This document shows, one piece after another, positions 24,895 to 33,869 of a stretch of 64,000 bases of DNA. Positions within the stretch are counted from its first letter, which is position 1. Every line of letters starts with the position of its first letter. The notes under the pieces were generated by a model. That model saw only the letters and a list, made by a program, of their open reading frames with translations. It did no database searches and had not been told where the DNA came from. The stretch covers positions 219,754 through 283,753 of the forward strand of contig JAAEQB010000111.1 of assembly GCA_024231975.1 (NCBI GenBank). Direction: 5' to 3'. Made by a program: the position numbers and the translations under genes. This DNA comes from Allobosea sp. (GTDB lineage Bacteria > Pseudomonadota > Alphaproteobacteria > Rhizobiales > Beijerinckiaceae).

Positions 24895-26253
24895 TCACTT
24901 GAGCGGCTGGAGCCCGCCGGTCTTGTAGGAGTACTTCTCCATGATCTTATGGATTTCGGCGGACATGCCGTTGAGGGCGTCGACGCTGGTGATCTCGCCG
25001 GCCACGGCCCGGTTGAGCCCGATCTCGAGCACGGCGATGACGTCGTTGGCCTCGGGGAACTGGTAGATGTTGACCGCATGCGGCAGCGCCTGAGCGAGCG
25101 GCTTCATCCAGCGGTATTTGCGCTCCTCGGCGATCGGATCCTTGTAGACGGCTGCGTGCACCGGGATGCCGCCGGCCTTCGCCGTCTCCATCTGGGCGTC
25201 CTTGGTCTGGAACCAGCGCAGGAATTCGACCGCCGCGCGCTTGCGGTCATCCGGGACGTTGCGCGAGATGCCGGCGAGCCAATGCCCAAGGCCCGGCGCG
25301 GTCGGCAATCCCGGCTGCGAGGGCGGCGGCGCGAACTCGATCTTGTCGACGACAGCCGACTTGTTGGGGTCGTCCATCTGCGACCAGGCGGCGATCACCA
25401 TCATGATATGCGCGGCATGGCCGGTCACCATCGCCTGGATCACCTCGGCCTGGTCGGAGGCGGCCGTCTTGGGGTGGCCGACGGTGCGCGCCAGCCGGAT
25501 GTAATAGTCGAGCGCCGCACGCCCCTCGGGCGAGTTCAGCGTCACCGAGTAATCACCGGCCGACTGGTCCTTGAAGATGCCGCCGCCGAAACCGTAGAGG
25601 TAGGGGTAGAAGTCGTAGGCGACGGTATGCGGCCCGCGCGCGCCGCGCTGGACGATGCCGTACATGCCCGGCGGCTTGTGGAACTTGGCCGAATTCGCCT
25701 CGAGCTCGGCGAAGGTCTTCGGCGCCGACAGCCCGGCCTGCTTGTAGAGGTCGCCGCGATAATAGAGCAGAGGGATCAGCGGCGAGACCGGCAGCGACAT
25801 CAGCTTGCCGTCGGCCGTCACCGTCTTCTTTTGCGCATTGTAGTAGATGGTGTCGCCGAGCGTGTAGATCTCCGGATCGAGCTTGAAGCCCGGGTCGATG
25901 TCGGTGATCGCATCGAGGAACCCGCCGGCATACATCTCGGTGAACCAGCCCGAGTTCATGATCAGGATGTCGTACTGGCCGCGCTGCGCGCGCACCGAGT
26001 TGCGCTGCTTCTCCAGTGAGCCGGCAAAGGGATTGACGTCGAGCTCGACCTTGTTGCCGGTCGCCGCCTCATAGGCCTCGACCGTGCGGCGGAAGCTGGC
26101 GAACCAGGGCGATTGGTTCACCACGATGGTGATCGGCGCGAGGCCCTTGGCGTAGAGCGGGCGGATGCCGCCGGTGCCGAGCGCAGCGCCGAGGCCGGTG
26201 GCGCCCATCCCCTTCAGGAGATCGCGTCGCGGCAAGCGAAAGTCGAAGCTCAT
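24895..26253 (-). CDS. extracellular sugar-binding protein, Tat-type signal
   Basis: A 452-residue SBP_bac_1-type lipidless binding protein. RLPRRDLLKGMGATGLGAALGTGG is a twin-arginine signal (RRDLLK), so it is probably exported folded. ITIVVNQSPWFASFRRTVEAYEAATGNKVELDVNPFAG begins the mature fold. AGGGAGGATG precedes ATG 26253. The operon holds two permeases but no ATPase, so a shared MalK/MsmX-like ATPase from elsewhere is implied. Ligand is likely a sugar or glycoside; sulfatase and PHP neighbours hint at a modified one. Confidence 0.88.
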   Translation of the reverse strand: MSFDFRLPRRDLLKGMGATGLGAALGTGGIRPLYAKGLAPITIVVNQSPWFASFRRTVEAYEAATGNKVELDVNPFAGSLEKQRNSVRAQRGQYDILIMNSGWFTEMYAGGFLDAITDIDPGFKLDPEIYTLGDTIYYNAQKKTVTADGKLMSLPVSPLIPLLYYRGDLYKQAGLSAPKTFAELEANSAKFHKPPGMYGIVQRGARGPHTVAYDFYPYLYGFGGGIFKDQSAGDYSVTLNSPEGRAALDYYIRLARTVGHPKTAASDQAEVIQAMVTGHAAHIMMVIAAWSQMDDPNKSAVVDKIEFAPPPSQPGLPTAPGLGHWLAGISRNVPDDRKRAAVEFLRWFQTKDAQMETAKAGGIPVHAAVYKDPIAEERKYRWMKPLAQALPHAVNIYQFPEANDVIAVLEIGLNRAVAGEITSVDALNGMSAEIHKIMEKYSYKTGGLQPLK

Positions 26254-26325
26254 GTCATCCTCCCTGCGAAACCGTTCCACGTCAGTCTGCCGTCAGCTTA
26301 ACTGTCTTCCCGCATTCGCGCGCCC

Positions 26326-27876
26326 TCAGCGGCAGAATATCGGGCTGGCCCAGGCCCACTGGCCGTTGGCCTGGCGCATCCGAACATAAACCCAGTCTCC
26401 CGACCGCAGCGGCTCGAGCGCGATCCGGCCCTGCCATTGCCACTGATGCGGACGGGGCAGCGGAAAGAGCCTGAAGGCCGGGCTGTCGATCGGGCCGAGA
26501 TTGGCCGCGAGCGCCCCGCCGAGCAGGCGCTCTGCCGTCGCCTCGAAACGCTGGCCGTTGGCGTCGAGCACGAAGCGGGCATCGCTGCCGAGCCGCACGC
26601 GCGCCGCGATCGCCTGCATCGCCGGCGTCATGTTGTTCGGGTTCGACGAGGCGGTGATCGAGAAGCCGATCCGGTTTCCGTCGAGCGAGACCTCGTCCTC
26701 ATCCTGCCCGTCGGCGTCGCCTTCGAGCGGTGAGACGATCTCGTTGCCGCGCAGGCGCGGCTCGACCGAGAGGATCTCGCCGCCCTCGACCCGCACCGAC
26801 CCGCTCCAATGGTGCTGCTTGCCGCGCGCGCCCCAGCCCAGCTCCAGCACGATGATCGTCTCCAGACCGGCGCTGTCGCCATCGATCGGAGATGGCTCGA
26901 CCTCCGGCACCACGCGCCGCACCAGCGCGCCGTTCCGGATGACGTCGATATAATCGATATGGCCGGGCGCGACGGCTTCGAGGTGGAGATTGGACTCCGC
27001 GCCGGCCTCGACCTCGCTGCCTGGCATCGCCCCGCCCAGGGTGAAGAACAGATGGGCGTTGTCGCCGGTCAGCGCGCCGGTGCGGCGCTGCATGATCGCG
27101 TCCCAGAGCGCGCCGCGATCATTGCTGCCGGCATAGACCACGGAGCGGCCATGCCCGTAGGAGCCGGGATAGCCGCTATGGTGGTCGGTATTGCCGAGGA
27201 AGCCGAAGCGGTGCCCGAGATCAAGGCCGTGCCGCACGGTCGAATGGCCGTCGCTCGGCCCCATCGAATGCAGGAAGGGCCGGTCCATGATCGAGGTCTC
27301 GGAGCAGCCATGCATGGAAACGATCTCCAGCACCGGCGACAGCTCCGGATCGAGCGAGGCCCAGTTGATGCCGCGGGCGCCGAGCCGGTAGCCGATATGA
27401 TGCGGGAAGGCGAAGGCGCCCGCGCCGGCCTCTGCCCGCAGCATCGGCTTCAGCTCCGTCGGGCTGTCGGCCTTGAGGATCGGGCGCGGCGTCAGATCGC
27501 GATAGATGATCGTGTAGTCGCCATGCGCGAAGGAATGGATCTCGTAGCCGGGGAATACGGTGAAGCGGCCGGGCTCGTCGGCGGCGGCGAGCGTGGCGAA
27601 ATGGCCCGGCCAGAGCCTGTCCAGACGGGCGAAGCCCTTGACGTGGAAATCGACGATATGGGCGACGCTGGCATCGTCGATAGGCATGTCCGGCCAATAG
27701 GCATGGCCGGTGACCGAGACGAAATCGAGCTGCCGGCGTGCGCGCTTCAGCGCCTGTTCGAGGCTGCCATGGCCGTATGAGATGCCACAGTGATTGTGCA
27801 GGTCGCCGTAAAACGGCCTGACCCCAGCCTTCGAGGCCAGGGGTGACAGCCTTTCCGGAAGGCGCTCGCCAAGCAT
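26326..27876 (-). CDS. PHP-domain metallohydrolase, CehA/McbA family
   Basis: A 516-residue protein. Metal-binding motifs of the PHP fold are DLHNHCGISYGHG at the start, FPHHIGY near 155 and NTDHHSGYPG near 230. This layout fits the CehA/McbA group named after carbaryl hydrolase. The second half (350-516) is beta-rich and may bind carbohydrate, ending in WVYVRMRQANGQWAWASPIF. It is first in the sugar ABC operon, after the GntR gene. It may hydrolyse a phosphate, carbamate or ester substrate; no signal peptide. Confidence 0.8.
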   Translation of the reverse strand: MLGERLPERLSPLASKAGVRPFYGDLHNHCGISYGHGSLEQALKRARRQLDFVSVTGHAYWPDMPIDDASVAHIVDFHVKGFARLDRLWPGHFATLAAADEPGRFTVFPGYEIHSFAHGDYTIIYRDLTPRPILKADSPTELKPMLRAEAGAGAFAFPHHIGYRLGARGINWASLDPELSPVLEIVSMHGCSETSIMDRPFLHSMGPSDGHSTVRHGLDLGHRFGFLGNTDHHSGYPGSYGHGRSVVYAGSNDRGALWDAIMQRRTGALTGDNAHLFFTLGGAMPGSEVEAGAESNLHLEAVAPGHIDYIDVIRNGALVRRVVPEVEPSPIDGDSAGLETIIVLELGWGARGKQHHWSGSVRVEGGEILSVEPRLRGNEIVSPLEGDADGQDEDEVSLDGNRIGFSITASSNPNNMTPAMQAIAARVRLGSDARFVLDANGQRFEATAERLLGGALAANLGPIDSPAFRLFPLPRPHQWQWQGRIALEPLRSGDWVYVRMRQANGQWAWASPIFCR

Positions 27877-27926
27877 GCCGTTCCCACCCGCTTATTGGTC
27901 TTTCTGGCGGGCACGCTAGCGCGGTC

Positions 27927-27938
27927 CAATATATATTG
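27927..27938. promoter_or_regulatory. palindromic operator candidate upstream of the PHP operon
   Basis: CAATATATATTG is a perfect 12-bp palindrome 51 bp upstream of the PHP start. It is followed by GCAATGTAC; the stretch ATTGCA-N3-TAC also occurs at 29197-29208 next to the second palindrome. Probably bound by the adjacent GntR-LacI hybrid. Confidence 0.45.
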
Positions 27939-27962
27939 CAATGTACCTCTGACGCGATCTCG

Positions 27963-29066
27963 TCAGGACCGCTTCGGCTGCGCCGTGCTGCCCCGCACGA
28001 CCTGGTCGCAATGCAGATAGACGATCTGCGGCGAGAGCTGTGGCTGCTCGATCCGCCGCCGGATAGTCTCCACCAGCTTCTCGGCCGCCTTCCGCTGCGA
28101 GCTGCCCGCGATGGTCATGACGCCGAGATGCTCGCTCGGGACGTCGCGATGGCCGAGCACGACGACGCTCAGATCGTTCGGCCAGTCGATACCGAGCCGC
28201 TGCAGACCCTGGGTGACGCCGAGCGTATCGGAAATGCCGAGCGTCAGCAGCGCCGTGAATGGCAGCCGGCCATCCACGGACAGGAGCGGCTGCAACGTAT
28301 CAGCGACGGCGTCGAGCACGCTGTGGCTGGGGTGCTGGACCCGTTCGAGCACGATCGGCGGATGAAAGCTGAAGCGGCCCCGCTCGATCGCTGCATGACG
28401 CCCGAAGGCGCGGCGCGCCGCCAGGATCGGCTGGGCCATGGTGTTGATCGAGATGAGGCCGAAGGAGCGGTGCCCGAGATTGACGAGCTGGCGCAGCGCC
28501 ATTTCCAGCGCGTCCTCCCAATCCGTGCCGATGCGATCGATATCGACGCCGGAGACGGTATGGCCGTCGACGACCAGCGCCTTCGCCTTCTGCTGCAGCA
28601 AATGCAGCAGGCGGATCGGGATGCTCTCATAATGCGACTGCAGCACGACCGCGTCGAAATTCGGGATCGAATTGAGGATTTCGAGCAGGTGGTCGGTGTG
28701 GTGGTAGGAGATCTGCACTACCTTGGCGTCCTGCCGCGACATCTCCTCGACGATGTAGTTCTGCACCAGCGCGCAGCGCTCGTTCATGCTGGCGTTCGAC
28801 AGGATGAGAAGGCTGTCGAGCCCGGTCTCGCGATGGCTCTCGCCGGCGCGGGCCGCACCGCCGCGGGTGACATAGGTGCCGCGCCCGACCTGCGACACCA
28901 GCAGGCCTTCGCCCTTCAAATGATCGAGCGCTTCCTGGACGGTCGCCTGACTGACCTGATGCTTCTTCATCAGGTCCCGCACGGTGGGCAGGCGGGCGCC
29001 GTCATCGAGCTGCTCGATCATCTCGGAGAGCGTCTTCAGGACGATGTTCGCCGATCCGTTGCGCAT
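27963..29066 (-). CDS. GntR-HTH / LacI-type effector-domain regulator
   Basis: A 367-residue regulator. Residues 1-65 are a GntR winged helix (DDGARLPTVRDLMKKHQVSQATVQEALDHLKGEGLLVSQVGRGTYV). The rest is a periplasmic-binding-like sensor as in LacI/GalR proteins (DSLLILSNASMNERC, VDGHTVSGVDIDRIGTDWEDAL). Such hybrids usually sense sugars. GAGAGGAACCC precedes ATG 29066. It sits between two oppositely oriented transport operons and has candidate sites on both sides, suggesting it controls both. Confidence 0.9.
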   Translation of the reverse strand: MRNGSANIVLKTLSEMIEQLDDGARLPTVRDLMKKHQVSQATVQEALDHLKGEGLLVSQVGRGTYVTRGGAARAGESHRETGLDSLLILSNASMNERCALVQNYIVEEMSRQDAKVVQISYHHTDHLLEILNSIPNFDAVVLQSHYESIPIRLLHLLQQKAKALVVDGHTVSGVDIDRIGTDWEDALEMALRQLVNLGHRSFGLISINTMAQPILAARRAFGRHAAIERGRFSFHPPIVLERVQHPSHSVLDAVADTLQPLLSVDGRLPFTALLTLGISDTLGVTQGLQRLGIDWPNDLSVVVLGHRDVPSEHLGVMTIAGSSQRKAAEKLVETIRRRIEQPQLSPQIVYLHCDQVVRGSTAQPKRS

Positions 29067-29193
29067 GGGTTCCTCTCGACAGCCTCCCGATGCGACAGCG
29101 CCGAAGCGTCCTGGCCGCATACAATCGCCACCAGCGCGCTGCAACCGGAGATACCGATCTCGACTCGCTGACGGCATTATATGCACTGAAATA

Positions 29194-29214
29194 CAAATTG
29201 CACTTTACAATTTG
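29194..29214. promoter_or_regulatory. palindromic operator candidate between GntR and ABC genes
   Basis: CAAATTG-CACTTTA-CAATTTG is a perfect 7-bp inverted repeat with a 7-bp spacer. It lies 57-77 bp upstream of the ABC ATPase start and 128-148 bp upstream of the GntR start. Shares ATTGCA-N3-TAC with the site at 27935. Confidence 0.5.
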
Positions 29215-29270
29215 CCTTCTTGCATTAGCCTGACCTCAGGGCCGGCTCCAAGACCGGGGGAGGAGTGTCG

Positions 29271-30086
29271 ATGAGCTGCGCCGGCAATGTCTCGATATGC
29301 GAGCCGGACGCGACGCCTCGGGCAGGCCATCCGTCTCGGCCGCCCTTCATCCGGATCGAGGCCGTGCACAAGGCCTTCGCCGCGCGCCAGGGCGGCGAGC
29401 TCACGGTCCTCGACAGCATCGACCTCGACATCGCCGAGAACGAGTTCGTCTCCCTGATCGGCCGCAGCGGCTGCGGCAAGACCACGCTGCTCAACATCAT
29501 CGCCGGTCTGGACGCCGCGACCTCCGGCCGGATCGCGATCGGCGAGCGGCCGGTGACCGGCGCCGGCCAGGGGCAGGGTGTCGTGTTCCAGCAGCATGCG
29601 CTGTTTCCCTGGCTCACCGCACTCGGTAATGTCTCCTTCGGCTTCCGCAAGGCCGGCCTGCCGCGCGAGGAGCGCCGCGAGCGCAGCCTCGAATTGCTGC
29701 GTCTCGTCGGACTGGAGGCTGCCGCGAACAAGTATCCGCGCGAGATGTCGGGGGGCATGCAGCAGCGCGTGTCGATCGCCCGCGCGCTCGCGCTTGATCC
29801 GCAGATCCTGCTGATGGACGAGCCCTTCGGCGCCCTCGACGAACTGACCCGCATCGAGTTGCAGCAGGAGCTGCTGCGCATCTGGCAGGCGCGGCGCAAG
29901 ACCGTGGTCTTCGTGACCCATTCGATCGACGAAGCCCTGATGCTGTCGGACCGGATCGTGCTGCTCGCGCCCAATCCCGGGCGGATCCAGCGGATCTTCG
30001 AGGTGCCGATGCCGCGGCCCCGCTCGCGCACCCAGCCGGGCTTCAATGCGCTCTATGACGAGATCTGGAGCGAATTGTCGTCATGA
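29271..30086 (+). CDS. ABC transporter ATPase, nitrate/sulfonate type
   Basis: A 271-residue ATPase. Walker A is GRSGCGKTTLLN, the signature is SGGMQQRVSIARAL, and Walker B is ILLMDEPFGALDELTR, followed by THSIDEAL (H-loop). The whole matches SsuB/TauB/NrtD. GGGGGAGGA precedes ATG 29271; a GTG six bases earlier is also in frame. The stop overlaps the first permease start (ATGA). Confidence 0.93.
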   Translation: MSCAGNVSICEPDATPRAGHPSRPPFIRIEAVHKAFAARQGGELTVLDSIDLDIAENEFVSLIGRSGCGKTTLLNIIAGLDAATSGRIAIGERPVTGAGQGQGVVFQQHALFPWLTALGNVSFGFRKAGLPREERRERSLELLRLVGLEAAANKYPREMSGGMQQRVSIARALALDPQILLMDEPFGALDELTRIELQQELLRIWQARRKTVVFVTHSIDEALMLSDRIVLLAPNPGRIQRIFEVPMPRPRSRTQPGFNALYDEIWSELSS

Positions 30087-30874
30087 ACGCCCGGCTCGCC
30101 CGCGCCGCCGGTTCGCTCGCGGTCATCGCCGTGCTGCTCGCGGCCTGGGAGCTCGCCGTCGGCCATGGTCTGCTCAAGGCCTATCAGTTCCCGCCGCCGA
30201 GCAAGATCGCCCGCGGCTTCGTCGAATTGTCGCTCACCGGCTTTCCCACTGGCGTCTCGCTCTGGACCCATGCCGGCGTGACGATCTGGCGCGTGCTGCA
30301 AGGCTATGTCGCGGCCATCCTGCTCGCCGTGCCGCTCGGCCTGCTGATCGGCGCCCTGCCGGTGCTCGACAAGCTGAGCGCCCCACTCATCGTGTTCTGC
30401 CGCTCGGTCGCGACGCTGAGCCTGCTGCCACTCGTCATCGTCTGGTTCGGGGCGGGCGAGCTGACCAAGGTCGTGCTGATCGGCTATGGCTGCTTCTGGA
30501 CCATGCTGTCCAACGTCATCGCCGGCGTCCGCTATGTCGATCCGGTGCTGGTGAGGGCGGCGCGCTCCTTTGGGCTGCAGGGGCCGGAACTCTATCGCGA
30601 AGTCGTGCTGCCGGCGGCGCTGCCGCGCATCTTCGCCGGCGCCCGCATGGCCCTCGGCGTCGGCTTCATGGTCATCGTCGGCGCAGAGATGATCGGTACG
30701 ATCCAGGGGCTCGGTGCCCTGATCATGGAGGCCCGCACCTTCTATCGCAGCGAGATCACAATCGTCGGCATGCTGGTGATCGGCCTGCTCGGCTTCCTGA
30801 TCTCCAGCGGGCTCGCCGGGCTCGAGCGGCTTCTGATGCCCTGGGCCGGCAATCTCGATCAGGTGCGGCGATGA
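30083..30874 (+). CDS. ABC transporter permease, SsuC/TauC type (first)
   Basis: A 263-residue membrane protein with six segments. DPVLVRAARSFGLQGPELYREVVLPAALPRIFAG is the EAA loop of the nitrate/sulfonate/taurine permease group. It overlaps both neighbours by four bases, indicating tight coupling with the ATPase and second permease. Confidence 0.92.
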   Translation: MNARLARAAGSLAVIAVLLAAWELAVGHGLLKAYQFPPPSKIARGFVELSLTGFPTGVSLWTHAGVTIWRVLQGYVAAILLAVPLGLLIGALPVLDKLSAPLIVFCRSVATLSLLPLVIVWFGAGELTKVVLIGYGCFWTMLSNVIAGVRYVDPVLVRAARSFGLQGPELYREVVLPAALPRIFAGARMALGVGFMVIVGAEMIGTIQGLGALIMEARTFYRSEITIVGMLVIGLLGFLISSGLAGLERLLMPWAGNLDQVRR

Positions 30875-31644
30875 GCGCGGGCAGCCTTCGCAGCAACGAT
30901 CTCGCGCTCGGCGTCATCGGCACGCTGGCGGTGATCCTGCTCTGGGAAACCTCGGTGCGCACGGGGCTGATCGATCCGGCGGTGTTTCCGAGCCCCTCGC
31001 TCGCCATCGCCGCCGCCACCGAACGCCTGACGGCACGCCAGCTCGGCGAGAACTTGTCCTGGAGCCTGGCGCGGGTCTTCTCCGGCTTTGCCCTCGGAGC
31101 GCTCGCGGGCGTCGTGGTCGGCGTCCTCGCCGGCTGGTATCGCCGCTTCGGCCTGCTGGTCAGTCCACTGGTCGAGTTGCTGCGGCCGATCCCGCCGCTC
31201 GCCTGGATTCCGCTGGCGATCATCTGGTTCGGCCTCGGCGAGCCCTCGAAGTTCTTCATCATCTTCCTCGGCGCCTTCTTCCCGGTCGTCACCGCCGCCT
31301 ATCAGGGCACGCGCGGCGTCGACCCGATGCTGCTGCGCGCCGGCCAGACCTTGGGGCTTTCAGGCGTGCCGCTGCTCCTGCGCGTCGCCATTCCTGCGGC
31401 CGCGCCCGATCTGGCGACCGGCCTGCGCATCGGCTGGGGTCTGAGCTTCGGCGTGCTCGTCGCCGCCGAGCTGATCGCGGCCGACAGGGGCCTCGGCTAC
31501 ATGATCATCGCCGAGCGCAATGCCGGCGGCTCGGTCGGCGTCATCATCGTCGGCATCCTTTTGATCGGCGCACTCAATCTGCTGACCGACGCGGCCATCG
31601 GCGTGGCGATCCGGCATTGGGTCGGCCGCTGGCACGGCAGCTAG
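30871..31644 (+). CDS. ABC transporter permease, SsuC/TauC type (second)
   Basis: A 257-residue membrane protein with the EAA loop DPMLLRAGQTLGLSGVPLLLRVAIPAAAPDL. Having two different permeases rather than one suggests a heterodimeric channel. A longer frame running back to 30046 is an artefact of reading through the first permease in another frame; ATG 30871 overlaps the preceding TGA. Confidence 0.92.
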   Translation: MSAGSLRSNDLALGVIGTLAVILLWETSVRTGLIDPAVFPSPSLAIAAATERLTARQLGENLSWSLARVFSGFALGALAGVVVGVLAGWYRRFGLLVSPLVELLRPIPPLAWIPLAIIWFGLGEPSKFFIIFLGAFFPVVTAAYQGTRGVDPMLLRAGQTLGLSGVPLLLRVAIPAAAPDLATGLRIGWGLSFGVLVAAELIAADRGLGYMIIAERNAGGSVGVIIVGILLIGALNLLTDAAIGVAIRHWVGRWHGS

Positions 31645-31678
31645 AGGCGACTATCCAACCAAAAAAGGGGAGGTTCAC

Positions 31679-32728
31679 ATGACGGCATATTCGACGCATT
31701 TGCGCAGCGCGGCGCTCGCCGGGTTGCTGGCATTCGCCGGCCTGCTGCCGGCGGCGGCGCAGAAGCTCGAGACCGACAAGCTCTCGATCAGCATCGGACC
31801 GGACCTGCCCTTCCTCGTCCACATCGTCGCGAAGGAGAAGGGCTGGTTCGCCGAGGCCGGCTTCAAGACCGTCGAGTTCAAGACCTTCGCCTCCGGCAAT
31901 CTCGCCGGCGAAGCCTTGCTCGCCGATCAGGTCCAGCTCTGGACGCCCGGCAACCTGCCGCCGGTCTCGATGGCACATAACGGCGTGCCGGTCGTCATCC
32001 TCGGCACCAATGCCGTCAGCCACGGGCTGGAGAAGATCGTCGTGCGCAAGGATGCCGGGGTCGAAAACCCGGAGGACCTCTACAAGGTCAAGCTCGGCCT
32101 GCTGGTGAGCTCGACCTCCGGTGCGTTGCTCGACAATGTCGCCAAGCGCTACGGGCTGGATGCGAGCAAGATCAAGACCGTCAACCTCGCGCCGCCGGAA
32201 GCGATGGCGGCGATGGCCAGCAACGAGATCCAGGGCATGGTATTCTGGGAGCCGTTCCCGTACCGCGCCGTCAAGGAGCAGGGCGCCCGGATCGTCCATA
32301 GCGGCACGACCAGCTATTTCGCCAAGAACAAGGGCGAGGCCGCGCCCGTCTCCAACAACCGCACGATCTGGGTCGCCTCGCAGGACTGGGTGCGCAAGAA
32401 CCCGAATGCGGCGAACGCGCTGGTCAAGGTGCTGCTCAAGGCGCAGGCCTATGTCGCCGACCCCGCCAACAAGGCGGAGGTGATCAAGATCTTCTCGGAT
32501 GTCCAGAAGCAGCCGGCCGAGATGAACGAGGCGCTGCTCGCCGATTACAGCTTCAGCTCGAAAGTGGATCAGGCCTATGTCGAAGACATGGCGGCGATCG
32601 TCGGCTTTCTGAAGGCGACCAACCGCATCCCGGGCCAGCCCATCGATGCGCTGACCTATACCTACACCGCCCCGCTGACGGCGGTGGATCCGGCTCTGGT
32701 CGCGGTCGAGGGCCGATGGAAGCCCTGA
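31679..32728 (+). CDS. ABC transporter substrate-binding protein, NMT1/SsuA-like
   Basis: A 349-residue periplasmic protein. Signal peptide is MTAYSTHLRSAALAGLLAFAGLLPAAA. The mature fold starts LSISIGPDLPFLVHIVAKEKGWFAEAGF, typical of NMT1/THI5-like binding proteins of the SsuA/TauA group. GGGGAGG precedes the ATG. It follows the ABC ATPase and two permeases by 34 bp and completes the importer. Family ligands include sulfonates, nitrate, taurine and pyrimidine precursors; the substrate cannot be deduced. Confidence 0.9.
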   Translation: MTAYSTHLRSAALAGLLAFAGLLPAAAQKLETDKLSISIGPDLPFLVHIVAKEKGWFAEAGFKTVEFKTFASGNLAGEALLADQVQLWTPGNLPPVSMAHNGVPVVILGTNAVSHGLEKIVVRKDAGVENPEDLYKVKLGLLVSSTSGALLDNVAKRYGLDASKIKTVNLAPPEAMAAMASNEIQGMVFWEPFPYRAVKEQGARIVHSGTTSYFAKNKGEAAPVSNNRTIWVASQDWVRKNPNAANALVKVLLKAQAYVADPANKAEVIKIFSDVQKQPAEMNEALLADYSFSSKVDQAYVEDMAAIVGFLKATNRIPGQPIDALTYTYTAPLTAVDPALVAVEGRWKP

Positions 32729-32804
32729 TCGCCGGATGGGGCGGCCTTCCTCTGGAGGCCGCCTCGCTCACCACCTCCGAACCGACGTCCTTGCGCGAGG
32801 CATC

Positions 32805-33869
32805 ATGAGCCGCTCCCCGTCGGACAAGGTCGCTGTCGCGCTGATCGGCGCAGGCTTCATCGCCGACTACCATGTCGGCGGCCTGCGGGCTGCAGACGGG
32901 GCGCAGATCGCGGCCCTCGTCGGGCGGCGACGCGAAGCTGCCGAGATCCGCGCCGCCGCACTCGGCATCGCCCGCGTCGAGGCCGATTACCGGACGGTGC
33001 TCGATGATCCCGCGATCGACGCCGTCGTCATCGCCTCGCCCGACAGCACCCATGAGCGCATCGCCATCGATGCGCTCGCCGCCGGCAAGGCGGTGCTGCT
33101 GCAGAAGCCGATGGCGCTCGACAGCAGGCAATGCCGCGCCATCCTGGCGGCCGCGGCGCAAGCCTCGGCACCGCTGAGCGTCAGCTTCATGCATCGCTAC
33201 TTTCCGGAGGTGCTCTGGCTGCGCGAGCAACTGGCGAGCGGCAGGCTCGGCAGGGTGCATTCGCTGCGGCTGCGCAACGCCACCCCCGGAGCCGACTGGG
33301 CCGAGTGGTTCTTCCGGCCCGGCGAGGTCTCGGGCGGGGTCGTGATGCAGCTCGGCGTGCACGGGATCGACCTCTGCCGCCATTTGTTCGGCGAGATCGG
33401 CGATGTCGAGGCACGCGCACGGACCGCGCGACCGGAACGGCGATTGGCCGATGGCCGCACCGTTCGCACCGAGCTGGAGGACACCGTCGCCGCGACCTAT
33501 GGCCTCGCGGACGGCGCGATCGCCAGCCATGAGATGAGCTATACCGAGCGCGCCGGCTGCGACCGTTTCCGGCTCGAACTCTACACCGATGCCGGCACGG
33601 TCTTCCTGCGCACGGAACGGGGGCCTGCCGCGCTCTTCGCGCCCGATCTGACCGGCGAGAAGGCCTGGGTCGTCCCGCCGCTGCTCGATGCCCCGCTCGG
33701 GCAAGCCCATCATCGCCACTGGCTCGACGTTGTGCGCGGCCTCGCGCCGGCTGACGGCACTGCCGAGGCCGGCCTGCGCTCGGTCGAGATCGCCGAGGCG
33801 ATCTATCAGGCGGCACGGACCGGGCAGCGCATGCCGGCCGCGCCCATAGCATCAATGGAGCCGAGATGA
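32805..33869 (+). CDS. Gfo/Idh/MocA oxidoreductase (first)
   Basis: A 354-residue protein. KVAVALIGAGFIADYHVGGLRAADG is the Rossmann NAD(P)-binding start, VLLQKPMALD contains the conserved EKP-like Lys, and QLGVHGIDLCRHLFG lies in the substrate-binding domain. These dehydrogenases oxidise sugars, inositols and related polyols. ATG 32805 is preferred to an in-frame ATG 69 bases earlier. Its stop overlaps the start of the second family member (ATGA). Confidence 0.9.
   Translation: MSRSPSDKVAVALIGAGFIADYHVGGLRAADGAQIAALVGRRREAAEIRAAALGIARVEADYRTVLDDPAIDAVVIASPDSTHERIAIDALAAGKAVLLQKPMALDSRQCRAILAAAAQASAPLSVSFMHRYFPEVLWLREQLASGRLGRVHSLRLRNATPGADWAEWFFRPGEVSGGVVMQLGVHGIDLCRHLFGEIGDVEARARTARPERRLADGRTVRTELEDTVAATYGLADGAIASHEMSYTERAGCDRFRLELYTDAGTVFLRTERGPAALFAPDLTGEKAWVVPPLLDAPLGQAHHRHWLDVVRGLAPADGTAEAGLRSVEIAEAIYQAARTGQRMPAAPIASMEPR

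Noticed and set aside
30046..31644. A 532-codon frame suggesting a permease fusion
   Set aside because: The first half is a shifted reading of the first permease. The second permease has its own ATG at 30871 overlapping the preceding stop.
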